Shown piece after piece: positions 19,101 to 28,500 of a DNA stretch of 64,000 bases (the stretch's first letter is position 1; each line of letters opens with the position of its first letter). Location of the stretch: the NCBI RefSeq assembly GCF_001640805.2, contig NC_066844.1, positions 17,041,543-17,105,542 of the forward strand, given 5' to 3'. The notes beneath the pieces were generated by a model, which was not told the origin of the DNA, did not search any database, and was given only the letters and a program-made list of their open reading frames with translations. The stretch comes from Lates calcarifer (Eukaryota > Chordata > Actinopteri > Centropomidae). A program made the position numbers and the translations under genes.

Positions 19101-22100
19101 CTGAAACCTGGCTGTGTTCCCTTGTTCCTGGCAGATCCCCTCCACGGCGGTAGAGATGCCGGGTTCGGCTGATGTACCTGGTCTAAACCTCCAATTTGGA
19201 GCTCTAGACTTTGGCTCGGAATCAGCATTGCCAGAGTTTGGAGTTGTGGACAATTGTGTGAGTGCAGCGTCCAGGGAGTCCACTCCGGCCCCCGCCCCAG
19301 CACCACCTGCACCAGGACCAGGGACGCAGAGCCAGACAAGCCTGTACTCCAAACAGCTCAGGTATTGTCACTGCTGACTGACTACTTACATCCCTATAGG
19401 ATATATTATTACACAAATTGTGCACATGAAGAGTTTGAACACTACAGATTACCAAACCAAATTTCTCTCTTTAATCACTCATCTGGGCAAACTCTCCCTG
19501 CTGTTATCTTGCAGCGACTCGCTGGGTGGCAATCTGTCCGTCGCCCTGCCTCTGCCCCTCTCCTCATCAGAGCCAGTATATCACTCCTCCTCAGTGGCGT
19601 TGTCCAGCCTCACCGCCTCCTCGTTAGGGACTGGCAGCTCCACCAACCCTCCCTCCTCTTCTTCGACAACCGCCACCTCCTCCTCCTCTGTACCCTCCTC
19701 CTCCCCCTTCTCCACAGTAGGGGGAAGCTACGACGGGACCATGCCCCCTCACACACGACTGGCCTTTTCCCAGAGCAAAGAGGCCACGGGGCCAGTCATG
19801 GTGAGTAGAAACACTGAACAAATATAGTTCATCTTGTGTTAATGAAAACTGGATTCGTCAAACATACCTGGATAGACATGAATTCTATCTGATTGTCACT
19901 TTTTATGTAGTCATCCTGTAAGTAATTCAAGCCTTTGTACTGAATTCAACTTTGCTGGTTTTTTTTTTGCCTATCACCAGAATGGTCTCAATGGTGTGAG
20001 GACCTCTGCTGCTCTAGACAGTAAGTTACCCATTACTGATTTATTTATTCAATATACACTTTCTGTACATGTCTACCAAAGCCAGGCTGTGCTACATTTT
20101 TTTCCTTTCTCTCAGCTTCATCAGCGTCCTCTACGCCAAAGCCAGAATCACCATCTCTGAACATCAGCACCAATGGTGCCCCAGCACCCTCCTCCCACTT
20201 ACCCTCCACCCTGCCTGCACACAGCTCTACCACTCTCTCCAACCTGGCACAGGACCTGCCATCAGCCAGCCAGCTCAACTCACTCAACAGGTGACACACA
20301 CACACCACACACACACGGTAGACTTACTTAGAAACTTTGTGTTCCCCTCTCCCTGCTGTTGTCTGGCAGTGAGCTGCATGCTTTGAACAGCTTTGAGTAG
20401 GCAGAAATGAAAGTTGGAGTTACCACCTGACTGTTTGCCCACACTGAAACACTCATGGGAGTACAGACTAGTGGGTGCCTGTTACTGTCACCTGCTGTTA
20501 CTCTGAATGTGCAAGATTTTCTCTGTGTTTTAAAAGTCTCTGCCTCTGGATATTTTTTTTTGTGTAGCAATTGAGTGAAATAATTGAAGAACTTAAATGC
20601 TATTAAGTTGTAATTGCTAGTTATACACTTGTTGATTGTCACTCTCTCCTCTGTGCACTCACTCTGTAGCCATGTCAGCAGTCATTCCTCAGTCTCAGCT
20701 CTGGGCTCCAGCTCTCTTACAGTAAGTACTTGTCTGGCACAAACATGATGGCTAAAACCTTCTTTTGGGTAGCTCTGTAATGTTATGCAAGCAAACAGCT
20801 GACAGTGTTAAATAACGTGACACATAAAGATAAATTGTTTCAGCATTGTTAGCATTCCATTACATGCTGGCATGCTAGCATACACTAAATGCCAAGTAAA
20901 AATTGAGCTCCATCTGGGTGTCCATGGTGTAGAAAAGGCTGAGGACAGTGCATGTATACTTTACCAAATGAAATCTGTTTTTAAAAAATGTGTGTAGACA
21001 TAAATTAAACTCATCTCCCCCATTTTTCTCTGTCCTCAGTACACCAGTGTTGACAGCAGCAGCGTCAGCTCCCTGGCTCCCTCCTCCGGCTCCTACACAT
21101 CATCGCAGCCCTCAGCCTCAGCACTCCACTCAACCCACAACAGCAGCAACAGTAGCAGCAGCATCAGCCACCTGGCCAACATGCCCAACATGGGCAGCAC
21201 CATGAGCAGCACAGTTGGCGGTATCACTGGCACCAGTGGGCTTCACTCTGCCGCCACCAGCACAGCGCTGGGACTTGGCTCCAATGGAGCTACTGCCACG
21301 TCCAACCTCTCTGCACCAAGGACCACACCCCTGATCTCCTCCTCCACTGGTACACACAACACACCTCACACACTGGGAATGTTATTATGTGATGGGTGGG
21401 TGTCATGCATAATCACAGGAGGAACCTTAAATAGTACCTGACTGGAGCTGTTACCTCACAGGAAAGTGATGGTTGTTGTGTCATTGCATTAACAGGTAAA
21501 GCTCCTCCTAATCTGTCCCAGGGAGTGCCTCCTCTACTGCCCAACCAGTATATCATGGGCCCAGGGGGGCTGCTGCCAGCATACCCAGTAAGTAGCCCTT
21601 CAGGATGTAGAATTGTTGTAATGTAGCTCTTACTGTACTTGCCAGTCTGTTCAGTCTATTCAGTTTAGCTGTTGTGGAGTATTCTGTCCTTAAACTACAC
21701 TTACTTGTCAATGATTACACACACAAGATCCATCACTTGAGCCCTCACAGAAAATCGAAGCAGTGATAAAGACACAGTGTTTGTTTTTGGAGAGAGTAGC
21801 GAGTAAATACATTTGTTTTCCAACACAGTCTGTTCTTTTGTGTCCCACAGCAGATCTACGGCTATGAGGACCTCCATATGCTCCAATCCAGACTGCCAAT
21901 GGTGAGCTTCATTATCACACATTTGGGGAAGTTCTTAACTCGCAATAATCCTCATTCACATTTTTAGGTTGTCTGGTTGTATGGATCTAATTCCTGATCC
22001 TTTTCCTGTCCTTTTAGCCCTCTCTGCAGGATTACTATGGAATCACATTCCCCGGCCCCACAGCGACTCTCTCTGGCAGAGACGGGAGCCTAGCCAACAA

Positions 22101-23539
22101 CCCCTACTCAGGTAAAACACCTTCACCCTTGGCTGGCCTTACCTAAATTCCAGTATTTATTCTCACATGGCTCCTCCCTTGTCAAACAGGTGAAGTCACA
22201 AAGTTTGGCAGGAACGACTCCACCTCCCCGGCACCCCCCACAAGCCTGGCGGCCCCACAGCCCCCCCAGGGCCAGAGCCAAGGACAGAGCCAGGCCCAGC
22301 CTCAGCCTCCTCAGGCCCAGCCTCAGCCCCAGGGCCAGCCGCAGCACCACAGCAGTCAGCAGGCCTTTCTGCCTCCAGGCTACAGCTACACAGGCCTGCC
22401 TTACTACCCCGGAGTGCCCGGCGCCGTACCCAGTGCTGCTGCCTTCCAGTATGGCCCCACCATGTTTGTTCCTCCCGGGGGCCCAGGACCAGCCTCGGCC
22501 AAGCAGCACAGCATGGGCCTCGGCCTGGGAAACCCCTCGGCCAGCCCCTTCCAGCAGCAGACACAGCAGCAGCCCAGCGGTTACAGCCAGCACACCTTCA
22601 GCTCAGGTTAGCAAGCAAACCTGGGTGAAGATACCAGTTTTCAGTTTATGCTAAAATTATGTTAATAGTTGTTGAAGTCAGATGAATTCTGGGCTAAGTC
22701 GTACTAACAACTCCACCAAAGTTCCTGCGTTTGAATCGATCTGAAGTTGATGTTTTCCTTTCCAGGGTATGAGGAGCTGACAGCAGGGCCAGCAGGAGTG
22801 GACTACAGTAAAGGCTACAACTCCTCCTCACAGGCACAAGCCAAATCTGCTGCTGCTGGGCCTGGGAAAGGTCAGAAGAAAACACAAATCACTATTTCTA
22901 ATATTAGGTTTTTTGAAGTCATGAACTTACAGTGTATTTATGTGCGGGTTGTTCTTCTAGGCGTCTCAGTGACATCCAGTAACTCGGGCGTGCCAGACAT
23001 CAGTGGAAGTGTTTACAATAAGACCCAGGTCAGCCTCACACACCCTCAATCCACCCCATCCACCCGTGCAGTCTTGCTGTGTTCATACTAATAAGTACTC
23101 AAGTCCAGAGTTTAATTTGTCTTTTGTCCTCTGTCTGCAGTCTTTTGATAAGCAGGGTTTCCATGCAGGGACCCCTCCTCCCTTCAGCCTGCCATCAGCT
23201 CTGGGGGGTCCAGGCCCTCTGAACCCTGGAGCAGCTCCCGGAGGCTATGCACCGGCCCCATTCCTCCACATCCTGCCTCACCAGCAACCACACTCACAGC
23301 TGCTGCACCATCATCTAGCTCAGGATGGACAGGTAACACTTGCTGATTATTTTTCAGCAGGTTTTGCCACTTGAGTGTTTCTCAGATGTTTTACCTGTGT
23401 GTGCGTGTGTGTGTCTCTCTCTCTCTCTCTTTCCATGTTTCAGGGAGGTCCCAGCCAGCGTGGCCAGTCCAGCAGCCTGCAGCAGAAGAGCCAAGTCAAC
23501 AAGTCGAGCTACGGCAGCTCCCCCTACTGGGCCAACTGA
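13111..23539 (+). CDS. ubap2: Ubiquitin-associated protein 2
   Basis: 26 coding exons: 13111-13206, 13413-13490, 13714-13825, 16155-16317, 16453-16533, 16619-16682, 16846-16943, 17043-17101, 17217-17287, 17886-18081, 18199-18469, 18610-18914, 19135-19361, 19515-19800, 19981-20020, 20116-20290, 20670-20721, 21040-21349, 21496-21587, 21851-21901, 22018-22111, 22190-22606, 22766-22870, 22961-23028, 23141-23332 and 23444-23539 (about 1265 aa). The UBA domain is at about residues 45-95 (AEQIRLAQMIYDKNDADFED, then LMEVTGKNQDECMVALHDC). Next come SWETVGKKK, an RGG box (GSGGRGRGRAPAG), FNPADY, the family block LSETKVFT, and a long Ser/Pro/Gln-rich disordered tail ending in SSPYWAN. Mammalian UBAP2/UBAP2L act in stress-granule RNP assembly and RNA polymerase II ubiquitination. 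The third coding exon is one base out of frame with the next (see findings). The second ATG (13114) has the better Kozak context. UBAP2 is favoured over UBAP2L because dcaf12 is the neighbour, as in mammals. Confidence 0.92.
13826..16154 (+). other. ubap2 intron following the UBA exon
   Basis: This 2.3-kb intron has no recognised gene. Imperfect complementary stretches near 14429 and 14501 (GATGATGA / TATCATCAT) do not make a C/D snoRNA because no D box or terminal stem is present. A short exon hidden here is one possible explanation for the frame mismatch between the flanking coding exons, but none was identified. Confidence 0.4.
17364..17805 (+). mobile_element. Decayed hAT-type DNA transposon with BED zinc-finger remnant
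   Basis: The segment in a ubap2 intron opens with CAGTAGGGATGTAACGGTA, typical of the ends of teleost hAT elements. It contains a broken reading frame whose end (17603-17803) reads like a BED zinc finger: a CC pair, then VHYSKGNTSNMTKHLQ with the expected His, then a stop. No transposase catalytic region and no matching 3' terminal inverted repeat were seen, so this is an internally deleted or truncated relic. Confidence 0.6.
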
Positions 23540-23555
23540 GGTGGCTAGATCTACG

Positions 23556-23590
<35 letters not shown>

Positions 23591-24250
23591 CGCACGGACA
23601 GACACACACCTGCACCACACTTGCGTATCTGACTGACAAGATCATAGAAGGACAAACCATTTTACAACACAAGCTAAAACACACACTACCACCCCCTCCC
23701 TCCCCTTTGCTCTGTATATCCCCTTTTCAAATTTATGGCTGTTGTATGTAAAATATATTTATGTATGTATTTATACAGTATATATGTATTGGTAGGACAT
23801 AAAAAATGTGGTTTTCTGCATTTTGTTTTTATTTTGAAGGACATTTTATTTCAAAAAAAATGTGGAAAAGATGAGAATGCTAAATCATGGAGATGAAGTT
23901 GGTGAATATACTTGAACACAAGCATCTTGTGATGTGGATTTTTTTGTATGCATACATTATCTGAGAATGATGTATATAGATTCTACGCATCATTTTCGCG
24001 GCAAAGGCCTTTTTTTATTTTAGAAGAAATCTGTTTTTGTAACTTCTGGTCTCCCGCATCTGTGAATCCTTATATTGAGGGTGACTTGAGTTGATAGCTT
24101 GACTTTTCTTTTTGCCCCGTTTCCCTCCATCTGTCTCTCATTCCTCTACTCTTACTAGTTGGTTGGTTTGACCAGCCAGGCCTTGGATTTGATGTCATTT
24201 TAACATTGGTTTAATCCTTGTTGTCCAAATTAAAAGTTATGAACAGTTTG
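23540..24250 (+). other. ubap2 3' UTR
   Basis: Follows the TGA at 23537-23539. It begins with a (TG)n(CG)n tract and continues AT-rich to a likely polyadenylation signal ATTAAA at 24229-24234. No coding content. Confidence 0.6.
23555..23594. repeat. (TG)n(CG)n alternating tract
   Basis: About 26 nt of uninterrupted TG repeats pass directly into GCGCGCGCGCGC. The result is about 40 bp of strict purine-pyrimidine alternation, 16 bp after the ubap2 stop codon. Such sequence is prone to left-handed (Z) DNA and to length polymorphism. Confidence 0.9.
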
Positions 24251-25325
24251 TATGGGTCTGGCATCAATATTTACTCACCACATTGTTTTTTTTTTCTTTT
24301 TCCTGGATTCAGACCTTTCAGAATGACATGACTGAGTGACATGTTCTCAGTCTGAAGGTGCAGCATATTTAAGGCAACAAGTAAACACTGCAAAACATGT
24401 TCAGGACACAGACACTTTTGGACATCAGCTCTGTTGATCTTGTGCCAAAATACATAATGTACTAACTCTTAGGGCCAGTCAACAAGTTGCACAGTGAACA
24501 CTTACAGTGAAGCTTATTTTGGTCAGACAATCAATGATGAGCAGAGTAGTTTTGATGCTGTGGTTTGTGGTGTCAGTAAGAGTATCTTTACCTAATGAGT
24601 ATTTTGAGTGTTTGTGAACATCTACTTGTGACAGCATTACTGCATTGGTCTGAAGTCATGCTTGCTGTCTATGCAATTGCATTCTTGCCACCACATCCTG
24701 ATTTTATTTTACCAATTCTCACAACTTTGAGTCATAAAGTTGAACAGAAATGAATAGTGAGTTAAATGTAGCACCTCTGGAAACCAACACAAATTTGGAT
24801 TGCTTTAATTACAACACTAAGCCTGGGAGGGGCTACTTTATTTGTCTTACGTAACTAACAACGTGAATTAATAAGGCTGCATTCCATTTCAGGTGTGCTA
24901 TTGTTATAATGGAAATATGATACCATTGTATTCAAACTTCCCAGTACACTGTGACAAGTTTGAGAACCTCTGTTAAGTAAGATACCACAGATTAAATTGT
25001 GGTGGTCTACCAAACCTTTTTTTTATGTCATCCCACACATCCCTATCTTTCTGGTATTAAAGGCTAATTGGCCCTGCAGACCAAACACCTCACTGGGCAT
25101 TTAGTTGCTTTTAAAGGTCTAACAACCAATGGAAACTGAGGGTCAAAGAAGCCAGATAATAGTCTAAATTATATGAAGAGAATATGTGACATGAGAAGAC
25201 AATGGTCACAAGCAGACTATTACAATCATAAAAAGGATGACAGCTTCGCAGGTAACATGGAAATCTCAAGACTAGTGATCCATGACACTCAGGACAGACA
25301 AGGTGTTTTTAAAAAGTTTAACTGA
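24251..25325. other. Intergenic sequence between ubap2 and nop56 (tail-to-tail)
   Basis: About 1 kb of AT-rich sequence without coding exons, RNA genes or recognised repeats. The nop56 transcript probably ends near 25310-25330: the reverse complement of TTTATT at 25331-25336 gives an AATAAA signal on the minus strand. Confidence 0.5.
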
Positions 25326-25531
25326 TTGAATTTATTTACAGAAGAACAAGTGAATTTCATTGACTTAAAGGCACAGTTATATGCATTTGCAATCTAACCT
25401 GCTTTGAGGTTGCCAAAAAAAGGACAGAAGATAAAGCTGCTTACATAAACTAGCTTCAGAGAAAGTAAAATGAATAAAAATAAACTGTACACAAAAATAA
25501 AGATTCAGTCTTTTCCCCCCCCACATTCTTT

Positions 25532-28500
25532 TCACTCTTTTTTCTTTTTTTTCTTTTTCTTCTCAGATGCAGGTGCTTCTGGTGCCTCTTCTGCTGGCTC
25601 TGCATCCTCAGTTTCAGTCTTTTGTTTCTTTTTCTTCTTGGCTGGAGTATTTGTTTCCTCTGCTCCATTATCTGTGGCAGCAGCTTCCTCGGCCTCAGCC
25701 TTTTGTTTTTTCTTCTTTTTGGCTGGAGCTTCTTCTGCTCCGTTCTCTGCAGCAGAGGCTTCCTGTGCTTGGACCTCCATCTCCTCAGCTGCTCGTTTCT
25801 TCTTTTTCTTTTTGACTACAGTGGAATCTTCTTCACCGTTCTCCATCTGGGAGAGAAAGAGAAGATACGGTCAGGAAAAGGGTAAATTCACCTTGCATAG
25901 AATATCCTTTGAAAAGGACTCAATGTCTGACTCGCTTCAGTGATCAAGCCCATTGTTTAGGGCCAGCCAATGGTTCGGAGTCAGGCTGATATAGCATGTC
26001 GTACACTGAGACAGGACCATGTGTGGATCAAATCTCAAATCAAAACATGCATGGCCAGATACTAATATTAAAGCTTACCTCAGCTTCTCCGTTGGCTTCA
26101 CCATTTGCTTCAAGTTCTTGCAACTTCTTTTCACGCTTCTTGCGTTTCTTTTCCTTCTTCTCTAATTTACGCTTGATCTCGGCTGCAACATCGGTGGCCT
26201 TAGGCAAGAAAAAAAAAATTAAATATAAAACTATGTTAACTGAAACCAGATCAACCCTGATGAACCTTTAAGAAAAATAAAGCTGCATCAGGCTCATTAA
26301 ATCAGTTTTTACCCTCACAGTCATTTCAGGGAAAGACTTGTCATCATTCGCAGCATTGACAGAGTCTGAATGTATCTTAAAGAGTGTTTGGAAAGACCAC
26401 GGCAACTGATTCACTTCAGCCTCATCCTGTGATGAACTCACCTCTTTCACGGCCTCTTTCATGACATCCACATTTTTCCGCGGCACCTCGCCCGTCTCGT
26501 AGAAAGACAGACGCTCTTCCACCTGTTCGCGCAGCTTGTCACCAAACACACTTGTGGGCACCTCTGTAATACAGGTAAACAAAATAAAAACCCGCTACAA
26601 AGCCGGCAGAGGATTAACAGCAGGCTTAACGGTGTCCTAACAGACACGTGGCTTTGCTCAGGAATTAACTTCTCAACATCAACCCGAGGGATGAATACTG
26701 TTGACGAAAAATATGAGCATCATTGCAATTATGCCACATGAACCGGAAGCCACACGGGTGTGTGTGAAAAGTAGCCAAAGCAATACCATCGTTCTGCAAA
26801 GCTCTCGTGACTCACCAGAGAAACAGTCGATGCGTGAGGCGATGGTGCATTTGTTTGCCAGGTATCTGGAGATGCGGCCTTTGTTCTTGGCGGCAGCGCG
26901 GCCAATGAAGGTCGAGTGGAAAATGAGGCCGTACTTGGGAGTGTTGCCGCGGGTCTTTAGGGCTCTGTGTGAAAATACAGCAGCTTTCACCTTCAGGATG
27001 AACACTTAAACGGAAATGTTATCTTATAGTGGCAACAAGTGAACCTGTAAAAAAGGGACTGAGTCAGTCTATAGCACTAAAACTGTAGAACTGGTCTGAC
27101 AATGACTGAACAGCTCCCTCTTGTGGGGAAGCAACTGAACATGAGCCAATGTGTAAGTTACGAGCAAGTTCCACAAGAGAAATGCAAAGGTATTAAATAT
27201 AAAAAAAACAAAAGGAATTTAGCCATATGAGCTGTAAGAAGCGTTTCCAATTTGCTACCTCAGTGCTGTGAGTGGCTGCTCAGACTGTGGGGGTGCATTA
27301 CAGGAGAGAGGGATCACTCCAGAGTTTTGTCTTCTCTGGTCACCCTGCTCTGCTCCAGCCCCGCCCTGCCATCACTGCAACCACTTGTTTCCCCAGCAGG
27401 GAGGGGGTGCCCCAGTACCTGAACAGGGCCTTCTCTGCTCCCAGGATCTGAACGGTGGAGGCCGGGTACTTGGCCAAGTTGGTTAGGCTGCCGGCATGGG
27501 AGATAAGACGAGCTCCCACCTAAAGAAAGGAATAGTGTCAGTCTCTGTGACATACATTCAGGGGGGGCATGTCAGAAGAAATGTGCACTTTGATTTGAGG
27601 ACCATCAGCACCGGATATATTGTTCATCACATAGGTTCAGTGGATTGACAGATTTTGGCATAACATCATTGGTCCCTTGTGTAATGTAAAAGGGGAAAAA
27701 AGTAGATTTAAACTCACCACTTCTCCGATCAAAGCTGCCAAGTTTGGAGCCACCTGGCTCATCTTAGACCGCAGGTACTCCTGCAGCTCCAGCCGATAGG
27801 CAGCCAGAGACACCACACGATTGGAGAACCTCTCTATGTTGATCAAGTCAATGGGAGAGATGTCCATGCCTGGAGAACAATCAGAAAAATGTGTTTAACA
27901 AAGGGATGCTACTACTAAAACTTTAATTTGTACACTGAGTGTTGCTTCAGTTGTCACGGGTCATTTCAAATGTAATATGTGGTTGTTTCTCCCGACAGGA
28001 TCCGCAGTGAGGATTTGTACCTTCACTACAGGTTTATGAGAGAGCTATTCTGCCCCCCTGTGTTAGGCACCAAGGACAATTGTTGGTCCGAGGTGGGCAA
28101 AAAAGGGGCATTATGGGAAGTCTTACATGTATGTGGCCCATAGAAGGCTAGAAAGTGGTCCAAGTGCAGGATAAAGTAAAGAATGAAAAAATATTGCTTG
28201 CTAACCCATAGAGGAGCGAGATGCCTCCAGGATGGCCTGAGCCTTGGCGTTGTCCATCACCACCTCCTCCAGGCTCTCCAGACTCTCCTCTGACAGCTCC
28301 TTTCTGTTTCCGATGAGCTGAGCCAGGCGGCAGTACATAGAGTTGTCGGGCACGATCTTGACCAGCTCGGGGAAGTGGTAGCCATACCATTCACTAAAGG
28401 CACAAGACAGAGACCGTTAGAAAAGATGCAGGAAGCCACTGTAATACGAGCCCCACGGGCTGCAAACTTTGGTAATCACAACATAAATCCATGCCATGGT

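Noticed and set aside
22123..22593. 156-codon open frame on the minus strand
   Set aside because: Lies antisense to the GC-rich, Pro/Gln-coding ubap2 exon 22190-22606. Its Leu/Gly-rich composition is a mirror of that exon and no family is recognisable.
27600..27632. GTGATGA at 27624-27630 read as a primary box C
   Set aside because: It is the internal C' box of the SNORD110-like RNA. Only the outer boxes have the flanking 6-bp stem.
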